Shown here: piece by piece, positions 52,399-60,471 of the stretch
Numbering within the stretch: the stretch's first letter is position 1
Layout: the number at the start of each line of letters is the position of its first letter
Source of the DNA: AG2 sp036493735
GTDB lineage: Bacteria > Gemmatimonadota > Gemmatimonadetes > Gemmatimonadales > Gemmatimonadaceae
DNA length: 64,000 nt
Reading direction: 5' to 3'
Assembly (NCBI GenBank): GCA_036493735.1
Contig: DASXPH010000070.1
Location: 1 to 64,000 of the forward strand
The notes under the pieces: generated by a model
What the model was told of the DNA's origin: nothing
Database searches by the model: none
The model's input: the letters and a program-made list of their open reading frames with translations, nothing else
Program-made: the position numbers and the translations under genes

Positions 52399-52499
52399 CG
52401 CCGATGGCCTGGGCTTGCCCGGCGCCGCCGGCGGGCGTCGGATGTGAGAGGTCGTCGAAAAATAAGACCGCGTGACGAGGGCGAGCAACACGCAAAGCG

Positions 52500-52528
52500 T
52501 TGACCGAGGGGTGCAAGCAGTGTAATCT
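52500..52528 (+). promoter_or_regulatory. Sigma70-like promoter for tRNA-Leu
   Basis: TTGACC (52500-52505) and TAATCT (52523-52528) with exactly 17 nt between. Expected start about 52535, some 4 nt before the tRNA 5' end. It is the only plus-strand transcription unit I accept. The divergent gap to smpB (52399-52499) shows no other clear site. Confidence 0.55.
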
Positions 52529-52538
52529 TCGAGACTTC

Positions 52539-52624
<86 letters not shown>

Positions 52625-52669
52625 TGGGTAGAGGTTGTGGGTAGAGGGCGGAGGGTTGGAAAATGGAAC

Positions 52670-52696
52670 GCCGACGATATCATCGTCGGCTTTTTT
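52670..52696 (+). terminator. Rho-independent terminator after tRNA-Leu
   Basis: Perfect 9-bp stem GCCGACGAT/ATCGTCGGC (52670-52678, 52682-52690) with 3-nt loop, then TTTTTT (52691-52696). It lies 48 nt after the tRNA. On the minus strand it lacks a T-tract but may also matter for the unknown gene at 52737. Confidence 0.9.
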
Positions 52697-52736
52697 CATT
52701 CATAACACGCCTCCCCACCACGCTCGGCCCAGCGCC

Positions 52737-53300
52737 CTAGCCACCCTGTTTTCCCGCCAGCGCCGACGGTGGGACGTTGTCGGGCAGCGAGACTTTCCCG
52801 AACAGGTCGCGCAGGGCGGCGTTCGCTTCGGCCAGATAGTCACTGAGCAGTTCGCCGCCGCGCAGGATGTGTTCGTCCACCTGGCGGAAGGACCCCCCGG
52901 CAAAGGCAAAGAGCGTTTGCCCAAGTCGTGCTCCCGTCGCCGCGCCCGCTCGCGCTGCGAGAGCGTCACGATACGCGCTCAGTCGGGCATTGAATTGGCG
53001 CTCGGCAATCTCGCGCATCTCCGGCGCGACCTGTGGATCGTTGGTCGTTGCGTCGGCGAGCGCGCGGGCGACCATCGAGCCGGTGCGATCGTCGAGCGCG
53101 TCGCGCTGAGCAGTGACCAGCCCTAACGAACGACGCGCGTAGCGCAGTTCCCAGCGAGCATGGTCGGTGTCGCCATGGGTCGCAACCTGGGCAAGCCACC
53201 GTACGTCGTCATCCGAAGGTTCGTCGAGAAGACGCTCGACGAAACGCTGTGCCTTCCGCTGAAAGTCGCGCTCACTACGCCAACGCCCGAATAACGTCAT
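52737..53300 (-). CDS. Unknown soluble protein, 187 aa
   Basis: No family recognised. Charged, largely helical protein without signal or membrane segment. Visible words: FQRKAQRFVERLLDEPSDDDVRWLAQ near the start, HARWELRYARRSLGLVTAQRDALDDR in the middle, and ATGARLGQTLFAFAGGSFRQVDEH before a helical end. The Arg/Asp/Ala-rich composition and high third-position G/C fit native coding. It lies between the Rrf2 regulator and the tRNA-Leu terminator; its ATG is 29 nt from the Rrf2 gene stop, so co-transcription is likely. Confidence 0.7.
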   Translation of the reverse strand: MTLFGRWRSERDFQRKAQRFVERLLDEPSDDDVRWLAQVATHGDTDHARWELRYARRSLGLVTAQRDALDDRTGSMVARALADATTNDPQVAPEMREIAERQFNARLSAYRDALAARAGAATGARLGQTLFAFAGGSFRQVDEHILRGGELLSDYLAEANAALRDLFGKVSLPDNVPPSALAGKQGG

Positions 53301-53329
53301 GACCCGCGGCTCGTTAGGGCGACGGCGGT

Positions 53330-53839
53330 TCAGTTGCCGAGGACTGGCAGCATGTGTCGCCGGCCAACGGCGATCACCGGCGGCTCGGCCACGCGATCCG
53401 ACAATCCGACCAGCGCCCGAACCTCGCTCTCCTCCTGCAGGAGATCAGATAACCGAATGCCCTCGAGCACATCGTCGATCTTCTGTTGAAGCAGCTGCCA
53501 GACGGGACGAATGCTGCACGCGTGCGAGGCCGAGCAGCGCTCCTCTTCGACCGGATGCGAGACGCAGTGAAGATCGAAGGTCGTCGTCTCCGACGCGGCG
53601 ATCACCGCGCGAATCGAGATCGCTTCGGCAGCGCGCGCGAGCTCATAGCCACCCCGCGCTCCACGCGTGCTCCTGACGATCTCAGCGCGCCGGAGGCGCA
53701 ACAGAATCTGCTCGACGTAATCGACGGGCAACTTTTCACGAGCGGCAATGTCGCGGCCGGTGATCGGCCCCTCGGACGCGCGTCGCGCGAGATGGAGGGC
53801 GCAGATGACGCCGTACTCGGCCAAGGTGGTGATGCGCAC
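53330..53839 (-). CDS. Rrf2/IscR-family transcriptional regulator
   Basis: 169-residue winged-helix regulator. N-terminal MRITTLAEYGVICALHLARRA and the recognition region DIAAREKLPVDYVEQILLRLRRAEIVRSTRGARGGYELAR are classic Rrf2. Three cysteines follow with spacing C-x9-C-x5-C (CVSHPVEEERC, then SASHAC), so a [2Fe-2S] cluster like that of IscR/RsrR/NsrR is plausible, although the first spacing differs from IscR. A ~45-residue C-extension (EESEVRALVGLSDRVAEPP) is unusual. No isc or suf gene is nearby. Possible targets: aspA or the neighbouring trxB group. Confidence 0.85.
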   Translation of the reverse strand: MRITTLAEYGVICALHLARRASEGPITGRDIAAREKLPVDYVEQILLRLRRAEIVRSTRGARGGYELARAAEAISIRAVIAASETTTFDLHCVSHPVEEERCSASHACSIRPVWQLLQQKIDDVLEGIRLSDLLQEESEVRALVGLSDRVAEPPVIAVGRRHMLPVLGN

Positions 53840-53885
53840 GATTGGACGTTATGCCTCGACGCAGGAAGTTACAAGGCCAGCTATC

Positions 53886-55313
53886 TCAGCCCGCCGCGAC
53901 GGCACCGTGCGCACCGCCCGGAACGCCGATCTCCGTCATTTTCCGAAGATCCAGCACTTCATCGATCTGATCGTCGGGGAGAACATGTTCACGCTTCACG
54001 AGATCCCGAATGAGAATGTTCTCGTTGACTGACTGTTTGCTGAGCTCCGCCGCACGCGCGTAGCCGATCTGGGGAGCGAGGGCGGTGGCGAGCGCGGCCG
54101 ACCGTTCGACCCAGTATCCGCACATCTCGCGATTGGCCTCGATGCCCTTTACCGCTTTTTCCGTGAGGACCGTCGCCGCGCTGCTGAGGATCTGCATCGA
54201 GAGTAGGACGTTGAACGCGATCACGGGCATCATCACGTTCAGCTCCAACTGGCCGTGCTCCGACGCGATCGCCACCGTGGTGTCGAGGCCCATTACCTGA
54301 AAGCAGACCTGATTCACCATCTCAGGTATCGACGGATTGACCTTTCCAGGCATGATCGACGATCCCGGCTGCACCGCCGGCAGCTTGATCTCGTCGATGC
54401 CCGTGCGCGGTCCCATCGCCATCAGCCGGAGATCACTTACAATCTTGCTCAAGTCGATGGCGAGCACCTTCAGGGCGGAGCTGAACGCGGCGACATCGCC
54501 CATGCTTTGCATGAGCTGAATGCGATCCTTCCCGACGCGGAGATCCAGTCCCGTTATGCGCTTCAGGTTCTTGACCATCAGATCCGGGTACTGCGGCTCG
54601 ACAGTCACTCCCGTGCCGACGGCGCTACCGCCGATGCCGAGGTCTCGCAGATAGTCGGCGGCTTCCTTGACGCGCTTGAGCCCACGCTCGATCGAGCCCG
54701 CGTACGCCGTGAACTCCTGGCCCAGACGAATCGGCATTGCGTCCTGGAGGTGCGTGCGCCCCGCCTTGACGATGTCATCGAACTCGCGGCCCTTCGCGGC
54801 CAGCGCCGTGCGCAGCGCCTCGAACGCTCGCACGAAGGGATCGAGCTGCGAGAGACACGCCAGACGAATGTTCGTCGGAATCGTGTCGTTCGTGCTCTGC
54901 GCCATGTTGACGTGATCGTTCGGATGGACAGGCTTGTACTCGCCGCGCTTGCCGCCAAGTAGCTCGTTCGCGCGATTCGCGAGCACCTCGTTGACGTTCA
55001 TGTTATGCGAGGTGCCGGCTCCCGCCTGGTACGGATCCACTACGAAGTGGTCCATATGCTTGCCGTCGAGCACCTCGTCCGCGGCGGCAACGATCGCGTC
55101 GGCCAGGCGCGCATCGAGTCGCCCCGTTTCCTTGTGCGTCATCGCCGCCGCTTTCTTGATCCACACCTGTGCAATGACGAACGGCCGAAGGGGCCGCAGA
55201 CCGCTGATCGGAAAGTTCTGAACCGCGCGCAACGTCTGCACGCCGTACAGAGCGTCGGCGGGGACCTCGAGAGTGCCGAGAGGGTCTTTTTCAGTACGGG
55301 TATTCGCAGTCAT
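53886..55313 (-). CDS. aspA: Aspartate ammonia-lyase (aspartase)
   Basis: 475-residue member of the aspartase/fumarase superfamily: GTSHNMNVNEVLANRANELLG, VHPNDHVNMAQSTND, GRTHLQDAMPIRLGQEF and the signature loop GSSIMPGKVNPSIPEM (catalytic Ser). The words KHMDHFVVDPYQAGAG and the C-terminal length favour aspartase over class II fumarase, but FumC activity cannot be excluded. It would produce fumarate and ammonia. No aspartate transporter is nearby. Confidence 0.85.
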   Translation of the reverse strand: MTANTRTEKDPLGTLEVPADALYGVQTLRAVQNFPISGLRPLRPFVIAQVWIKKAAAMTHKETGRLDARLADAIVAAADEVLDGKHMDHFVVDPYQAGAGTSHNMNVNEVLANRANELLGGKRGEYKPVHPNDHVNMAQSTNDTIPTNIRLACLSQLDPFVRAFEALRTALAAKGREFDDIVKAGRTHLQDAMPIRLGQEFTAYAGSIERGLKRVKEAADYLRDLGIGGSAVGTGVTVEPQYPDLMVKNLKRITGLDLRVGKDRIQLMQSMGDVAAFSSALKVLAIDLSKIVSDLRLMAMGPRTGIDEIKLPAVQPGSSIMPGKVNPSIPEMVNQVCFQVMGLDTTVAIASEHGQLELNVMMPVIAFNVLLSMQILSSAATVLTEKAVKGIEANREMCGYWVERSAALATALAPQIGYARAAELSKQSVNENILIRDLVKREHVLPDDQIDEVLDLRKMTEIGVPGGAHGAVAAG

Positions 55314-55358
55314 GTCGAATCAATCGGAAGAGTTGCTGCTCATGTGGTCCGCAACGTT

Positions 55359-55835
55359 TCACTGTCTCGGAGCAAGTGCGCGAACCGCTAGTACCAGGGC
55401 GACCACGGCCGCCAGCATCGCGATGCCGAGCCAGCCAACGCTGATCGCGTGCAGCTTGCCAAAGGCGATGCGCCGCGGATCATCGGTCGCGAGCGCGTCG
55501 AGCGGGCCGCCGATCGCCGTGCGTAACTGGTCGATGCGCGTGCCGACAACGAGTTGCGCCACGGCGCACGCGAGGGCCGACACGGCGCCAGCTGCCGCCC
55601 GACCCCAAGCGCCCGTTCGTCCGACGAGATCGAGCACTACGATGATGGAGCCGATCACGACGCCGGCGTAGAACAAAACGGGCAGCACGCGAGCGACGAG
55701 CGCGCCGGCGAGAGTACGCGTCGGAAGCACATCGAAGGCCGCCGGCGCAACGACGAGGGTAAAGAGCAATGCGGCCCCGATCCACGCCGCGAGCAGCAGC
55801 GTCTCCGTGACCGGCACTCCCGCGCGACTGGTCAT
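55359..55835 (-). CDS. DUF4149-type membrane protein
   Basis: 158 residues with four hydrophobic segments (TETLLLAAWIGAALLFTLVVAPAAF; VARVLPVLFYAGVVIGSIIVVLDL; AAGAVSALACAVAQLVV; LHAISVGWLGIAMLAAVVALVLAVRAL). The pattern W-x-G-...-F.....P.AF and the KLH-x3-G end match the DUF4149 family. Function unknown; it often sits near envelope or redox genes. Overlaps the hydrolase by 4 nt. Confidence 0.75.
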   Translation of the reverse strand: MTSRAGVPVTETLLLAAWIGAALLFTLVVAPAAFDVLPTRTLAGALVARVLPVLFYAGVVIGSIIVVLDLVGRTGAWGRAAAGAVSALACAVAQLVVGTRIDQLRTAIGGPLDALATDDPRRIAFGKLHAISVGWLGIAMLAAVVALVLAVRALAPRQ

Positions 55836-56473
55836 CGCCTAACGACCCGCGCGATGCCGTTGAGGAAGGGATTCGTCGCCCGTTCACGCCCGATCGATGT
55901 CGTCGGTCCATGCCCCGGATAGACGATGGTCTCTTCCGGTAACCCGGCTACGCGCTCGAGCGATTCCATCATGTGATCGGGATTCGCCAGCGGCAGATCG
56001 GTTCGGCCGATGGATCCAGCAAACAAAAGATCTCCGCCGACCATATGGCCCTCGCGTACGAACGCCACGTGGCCTGGTGCATGCCCAGGTACGTGGAGCA
56101 CGTCGAAGTCGAGTGAGCCGACGGTCACAATATCCCCTTCGGCGAGTGTGCGGTCGGGAGCGGGCGGCTGCTCGAAGGGAATGCCGTAGACGGCGGCCTG
56201 CATCGCCCCTCGATCGTAGAGTGGTTGATCGGCTGGGTGGAGATAGATCGGTACCTCCCAGACACGCTTCACGTCGGCAATCGCGCCGATATGATCGATG
56301 TGAGCGTGCGTCAGCCAGATTGCTTCGAGTGTCGCACCGGAAGCGCGAACCATCTCGATGAGAGCGTCTGGCTCGGCGCCGGGATCTACGAGGACGGCGC
56401 GCTGCGAAGCAGGATCGAGAACGAGATAGCTGTTCTCCTGAAACGCTCCTACGGTCCGCCAATCGATGTTCAC
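55832..56473 (-). CDS. Metallo-beta-lactamase-fold hydrolase (glyoxalase II-like)
   Basis: 213 residues. The zinc motif THAHIDHIG (H-x-H-x-D-H) at about 55-63, further His in HVPGHAPGH and in GHGPTT, GGDLLFAGSIGRTDL. Such short MBL proteins hydrolyse S-D-lactoylglutathione, persulfides or other thioesters; the second domain of true glyoxalase II is missing, so the substrate is open. Overlaps trxB by 4 nt, so a thiol-related role is plausible. Confidence 0.85.
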   Translation of the reverse strand: MNIDWRTVGAFQENSYLVLDPASQRAVLVDPGAEPDALIEMVRASGATLEAIWLTHAHIDHIGAIADVKRVWEVPIYLHPADQPLYDRGAMQAAVYGIPFEQPPAPDRTLAEGDIVTVGSLDFDVLHVPGHAPGHVAFVREGHMVGGDLLFAGSIGRTDLPLANPDHMMESLERVAGLPEETIVYPGHGPTTSIGRERATNPFLNGIARVVRR

Positions 56474-57459
56474 GCGGAATACCCTCCTGTCCCGACGATC
56501 TCCGGCACCTTCTCGCCATCCGCTAGCGCCTTGAGATACTTCTCGACAGCGATCGCGGCGGTTGTCGCGTCGCCGACAGCGGTGGTCACCTGCCGGGTCA
56601 ACTGCGAGCGGACGTCGCCCGCGGCGAAGAGGCCGGGCATGGATGTCTCCATGTTCGCGTCGGTGACGAGATAGCCCATCTCGTCGTGGCGAACGTGGCC
56701 GATGATGATCCCCGTGTTCGGCCGGAAGCCCACGAATATGAAGACACCCGTCGCGGCGAGATCTCGCGCTTCACCGGTACGAACGTTCCGCAGCTTGAGG
56801 TTGTTAACGAGCCCCTGCGCGTCGGCCTGAATCTCATCGACGACGGTATCCCAAATGAGCTCGATCTTCGGATTCTCGAACAGGCGACTCTGGAGCAGCT
56901 TCGAGGCCCGCAGGGTGTCGCGTCGGTGAATCAGGTAGACCTTGTCCGCATAACGAGTGAGGAAGTCCGCCTCCTCGGTCGCCGCATCGCCGCCACCAAC
57001 CACGACAATCGTCTGCTTCTTGAAGAACGCGCCGTCACAGATCGCGCAGTATGATACCCCCTTCCCCGCATACTCCAATTCACCGGGAATGCCGAGCTTC
57101 ACGGGCGTTCCGCCCGCGGTGATGATGACCGCCGGCGACCGATACGTCTCGCCATCGCTCGTCTCGGTGTCGAACTGTCCGTCCTCTCGCTTGCGCACGG
57201 AAGTCACGTGCACGCCATTCCGGAACTCGGCGCCGAATTGCTTCGCGTGGGTCTCGAACTTCTCCGCGAGCTCGTGGCCGAGAATGCGGTCGAAACCGGG
57301 GTAATCCTCGACGAGCTCTGTGTTCAAAAGCTCGCCACCAGGCGTGCCTCGCTCCAGAACGACGGCCCGTATCATCGAGCGGCCAGCATACAGGGCCGCG
57401 CACATGCCGGCCGGCCCCGCCCCAATGATCACAACGTCGTACGTCAGCGTCTTTCCCAT
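56470..57459 (-). CDS. trxB: Thioredoxin reductase
   Basis: 329 residues, low-Mr type: FAD motif VIIGAGPAGMCAALYAGRS, the redox pair CAIC in VSYCAICDGAFF (typical CATC/CAVC position), NADPH loop VVGGGDAATEEADFL and HRRDTLRASKLLQ, and the C-terminal FAD part GLFAAGDVRSQLTRQVTTAVGDAT. A Glu/Lys-rich end (KALADGEKVPEIVGTGGYSA) closes it. Reduces thioredoxin with NADPH. It follows the Rossmann-type unknown by 13 nt. Confidence 0.95.
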   Translation of the reverse strand: MGKTLTYDVVIIGAGPAGMCAALYAGRSMIRAVVLERGTPGGELLNTELVEDYPGFDRILGHELAEKFETHAKQFGAEFRNGVHVTSVRKREDGQFDTETSDGETYRSPAVIITAGGTPVKLGIPGELEYAGKGVSYCAICDGAFFKKQTIVVVGGGDAATEEADFLTRYADKVYLIHRRDTLRASKLLQSRLFENPKIELIWDTVVDEIQADAQGLVNNLKLRNVRTGEARDLAATGVFIFVGFRPNTGIIIGHVRHDEMGYLVTDANMETSMPGLFAAGDVRSQLTRQVTTAVGDATTAAIAVEKYLKALADGEKVPEIVGTGGYSA

Positions 57460-57472
57460 GGACCTAATCTCG

Positions 57473-58300
57473 TCAATGCCCCGAACCCGCGAAACGGTGA
57501 TTCACCAGCGGGCCCACGACCAGGCGTTCGAATGCGCCGTGGCAGTGCGACATCGTGCCCACGAGCACCTCAGCCGCGCTCCGCTCGGCAGCGCGTCGAA
57601 CGACATCGTCGCCCGCGAGCACTTCCGCTGTATCGAACATGCCCACGCCGTAGGCGCGGTGCGTACAGTGGAATATCACCGGTCCGGCAAGCATCCAACC
57701 ACGTCCCTGCGCCGCCGCGACGTAGGCCCGCGCGGTGTCCGGCAGACTCCAATCGCGAAGCTCGCGTGTATGCGGACAGATATTCGGTTCGATGCAGTTG
57801 ATTGGACAGATCCAGGTCGCGAAGCTCACGTAATGCGGACCACCGTCCGTGGCGCGCTGCCATGGCGTTGGCGGTACTGCGTCGAGCGGTTTGGTGCCGA
57901 CGTCCCGGCCTGGCCATCGTCGGCGTGCGCGCTCGAGAATCCATTCGAACATCAGGTGCGGCATCAGGGGCGACGGAACGATGGCGTCGCGTTGGGAGGC
58001 CGGCCGATCGGCCGCGGCAGCATCGAGATACTGCCGAAAGAAGGTGCTCCACTCGGAGACCACCAACTCCACATGGCCATCGTCAGCGGCTGATGCAGGA
58101 TCGGGCGTCATGGAGGCGACCCGACAATGCGGGTCTCGATCGATGACGAGCAGGCGCTCCCAACGAACGGCGTCGGCGCGGGCGGCGCGACGGAGTTGTC
58201 GCACGTAATAGCTGCCGTAGCATCCCCCACCAACGACGACAATCGCACCAAATTCCAACCGCCGTCGAGTCGTCTCCGCTACGTGCTCACTTCCGGACAT
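57473..58300 (-). CDS. Unknown Rossmann-fold protein with a Cys cluster
   Basis: About 275 residues (ATG 58300; 58312 also possible). The N-terminus has VVVGGGCYGSYYVRQL, a Gly-rich dinucleotide loop with a Cys, then LLVIDRDPHCRVA where an acidic residue could bind NAD(P) or FAD ribose. In the middle, CPINCIEPNICPHTRELRDW places four Cys (C-x3-C-x5-C, with others upstream) in a ferredoxin-like spacing; metal or FeS binding is possible but unproven. Other words: VPSPLMPHLMFEWILERARRRWP and YGVGMFDTAEVLAG. No known family recognised. Neighbours are trxB and an SDR, so a redox role is inferred. Confidence 0.65.
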   Translation of the reverse strand: MSGSEHVAETTRRRLEFGAIVVVGGGCYGSYYVRQLRRAARADAVRWERLLVIDRDPHCRVASMTPDPASAADDGHVELVVSEWSTFFRQYLDAAAADRPASQRDAIVPSPLMPHLMFEWILERARRRWPGRDVGTKPLDAVPPTPWQRATDGGPHYVSFATWICPINCIEPNICPHTRELRDWSLPDTARAYVAAAQGRGWMLAGPVIFHCTHRAYGVGMFDTAEVLAGDDVVRRAAERSAAEVLVGTMSHCHGAFERLVVGPLVNHRFAGSGH

Positions 58301-59018
58301 GTCGCCCGCCATCGACGATCACGGTCTCACCGGTGACATAGTCGCTGTGCAGTAGATACAGCATAGTATCGACGACGTCCTTCGGAGACCCCAAGCGAGC
58401 GAGCGGAGTCGATTCGCGCAGCCTGGCCGCGTCCTCTTCCGTCCACCCGTCGGGCAAGAGCACCGCTCCCGGTGCGATGCCGTTGACACGGATATCAGGC
58501 GCCAGCGCACGGGCGAGCGCGCGCGTCATGTACACCACTCCTGCCTTCGAGATGCCGTGCGGAATGTACGCCGGCCACGTCTCGAACGCGGCGAGATCGG
58601 CGATGTTGACGATCGCACCTTTTCGGCGCGACAGATGCGGCGCCGCGGCCTGGGCGAGCAGGAAGGGAGCGCGAAGATTCAACGCCATCATCGCATCCCA
58701 CGCCGCGGCGGTCACCTCGCCTAACGGCGTGCGCTCCATCACCGCCGAGGAGTTGACGAGCACGTCCATCGCGCCGAGCTGCTGCACGACGTCCCGTACG
58801 AGGCGCTCGGGCTCATCCGGCTTCGTCAAGTCAGCCGCGACGAGCGACGCCGTGCCGCCGGCATCGACGATGAATTGCGCCGTCTCCCGCGCGCCGCGGT
58901 CGCTCGCATGATAATGCACGGCGACGCGCATCCCCTCCGCACCGAGGGCGACCGCAAGCGCCCGCCCGACGCGTCGGCCGGCTCCCGTCACCAGTGCAAT
59001 GCGACCGCGCAGCTCCAC
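58287..59018 (-). CDS. SDR-family pteridine-reductase-like protein with His at the Tyr position
   Basis: GTG 59018 preceded by GGAGGA. 243 residues. TGAGRRVGRALA fits pteridine/dihydrofolate-reducing SDRs (FolM/PTR1 share the RR), followed by DVLVNSSAVME. In those enzymes the triad is Asp-x12-Tyr-x3-Lys; here D141 and K158 are kept (NIADLAAF; GISKAG) but the Tyr is His154 (YIPHGISK). The end VTGETVIVDGGRHVR is standard. The enzyme may be inactive or use His as acid. It overlaps the unknown redox protein by about 14 nt. Confidence 0.8.
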   Translation of the reverse strand: MELRGRIALVTGAGRRVGRALAVALGAEGMRVAVHYHASDRGARETAQFIVDAGGTASLVAADLTKPDEPERLVRDVVQQLGAMDVLVNSSAVMERTPLGEVTAAAWDAMMALNLRAPFLLAQAAAPHLSRRKGAIVNIADLAAFETWPAYIPHGISKAGVVYMTRALARALAPDIRVNGIAPGAVLLPDGWTEEDAARLRESTPLARLGSPKDVVDTMLYLLHSDYVTGETVIVDGGRHVRK

Positions 59019-59059
59019 GCTTCCTCCGTGCGACGCACTCGACGGGCGTCGTCTATTCG

Positions 59060-59932
59060 TTAGGCAACGAATGCCCGAGGGTCGTCGCCTCGTGCCAAGC
59101 GGCGCGATGTCACTGTTTGATCCTGGCGCTCGAGCCACGCCATCGGCACGCACATGCCGCCGAGGGTGCGGCCGCCTTCCGAGAGCCCATGCCAATCCGA
59201 GCCGCCGCTCGGCACGAGGCGAAAATGGTCGACGAGCGCAAGGAGACGCGTCGCGTCCTCCTTCGAGTGACTCGGATGGCGCACCTCGACGCCGTCGAGG
59301 CCATCGGCAAGGAGCGCCTCGATGCGGACCCGCGTGCCGGCGCCACCGGGATGCGCCAGAATCGCCAGCCCGCCCGCGTCATGAATCATGGCAATCGCAT
59401 CCCTCATCGACAGCCGATCCTTCGGTATGAAGGCGGCCCGGCCGTTCCCGAGATATCGGTCGAACGCGTCGCGAAAATCCGTCGCCCATCCATCGTTGAC
59501 CAGCGCGCGCGCGATGTGCGGCCGGCCCACCGCCCCAGTGCCGGATTGCGCAAGCACGTCATCGATGGTGACCTGGACGCCGAGCTCGTTGAGCCGACTG
59601 ACGATACGCTGCGCCCGCGTCAGTCGCATCGTTTTGAGATCGCTAAGACTCGCATCGAGCCGCGTGACGTCGGCGAGATGCAGGCCAAGGAGATGTGTCT
59701 CGGCATCGCCTTCGACCGCGCTCAACTCGACGCCGGCGACGACCCGCACGCCTAACAACCGACCCTCGTCGACCGCTTCGGCCAGACCGTCTACGGTATC
59801 GTGGTCGGTCAACGCGATCGCCGACAGACCAATGCCCCGCGCGGCGCGGACGACGTCGCGGGGGGCACGCGATCCGTCCGACGCGGTCGAGTGCGTGTGC
59901 AGATCGACGAAGCGCGGGTCCAGCTCGGTCAT
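59060..59932 (-). CDS. PHP-domain phosphoesterase (RNase AM/TrpH-like)
   Basis: 290 residues: DLHTHSTASDGS (His-x-His metal ligands, residues 10-21), LTDHDTVDG, GVELSAV, HLLGLHLAD and AILAHPGGAG and SGGSDWHG supply the metal site. Related proteins (YciV/RNase AM) remove 5' mononucleotides from RNA or hydrolyse nucleoside 3',5'-bisphosphates. The stop codon lies inside a copy of the GCCTAACG octamer. Gap of 41 nt to the SDR gene. Confidence 0.85.
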   Translation of the reverse strand: MTELDPRFVDLHTHSTASDGSRAPRDVVRAARGIGLSAIALTDHDTVDGLAEAVDEGRLLGVRVVAGVELSAVEGDAETHLLGLHLADVTRLDASLSDLKTMRLTRAQRIVSRLNELGVQVTIDDVLAQSGTGAVGRPHIARALVNDGWATDFRDAFDRYLGNGRAAFIPKDRLSMRDAIAMIHDAGGLAILAHPGGAGTRVRIEALLADGLDGVEVRHPSHSKEDATRLLALVDHFRLVPSGGSDWHGLSEGGRTLGGMCVPMAWLERQDQTVTSRRLARGDDPRAFVA

Positions 59933-59936
59933 CGGT

Positions 59937-60203
59937 TCAGCGGGCGTAGTCAGCTTCGGGAGAGGTCGCGCTGGGCTGCGACTGACTGTGCAACCGGACG
60001 AGATCCGCGTCCGTGAGCTCGGCCAACGATTGCTCGCGCGAGCGCGTCGCGTGCGGCGAGTACCGTGTCACCCGAACGCGGCGATCCGCACCTTCCCCGC
60101 TGATGAACATGAGCGAAAACTCATCACGGTCGTTCTGGGTGACGCGGCCGGAGGGCATGACGCGCCAGAGAAGGCCGTCGACGTTGATAGTGCGCGTCGG
60201 CAT
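59937..60203 (-). CDS. Small unknown protein, 88 aa
   Basis: Starts MPTRTINVDGLLWRVMPSGRVTQNDRDEF and looks beta-rich at first (FSLMFISGEGADRRVRVTRYSP), then an Asp/Ser-rich end. No family recognised. It lies 4 nt from the PHP gene stop side and 2 nt from the next small gene, so it is inside the operon. Length and codon use support coding. Confidence 0.7.
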   Translation of the reverse strand: MPTRTINVDGLLWRVMPSGRVTQNDRDEFSLMFISGEGADRRVRVTRYSPHATRSREQSLAELTDADLVRLHSQSQPSATSPEADYAR

Positions 60204-60205
60204 GG

Positions 60206-60466
60206 TCAGGACAACTCCACTTCACGGTAGATGCGCGCCGGATCCAGCGCGGGGTCGGGTGCGGCAGCGTGAGCGCGCGCCAGCGTGTCCGCGTCCGGGG
60301 CTTCGACGAATTCGAGGAACGCGCCGGGGAGGCTGGCTTCCTCGAACACCCAGAAATGACACTTCGCGCGAGAGTAGTGCTCCTGCTTCCGCTTCATCCG
60401 CTGGAAAAATCGCTCGCGCTCTGGCGGTGTCACGAGCGTCCGTTGCACACTGAGTGCTCTCGCCAT
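60206..60466 (-). CDS. Small unknown protein, 86 aa
   Basis: From ATG 60466: MARALSVQRTLVTPPERERFF, a helix with RMKRKQEHYSRAK, a strand CHFWVFEEASLPGAFLEFVE and a helical end. The alternation suggests a small alpha/beta barrel-like fold (possibly of the dimeric ABM type), but I cannot confirm this. It lies 5 nt after the E2 gene. The longer Arg-rich reading upstream is antisense-quality and discarded. Confidence 0.65.
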   Translation of the reverse strand: MARALSVQRTLVTPPERERFFQRMKRKQEHYSRAKCHFWVFEEASLPGAFLEFVEAPDADTLARAHAAAPDPALDPARIYREVELS

Positions 60467-60471
60467 GCTGC

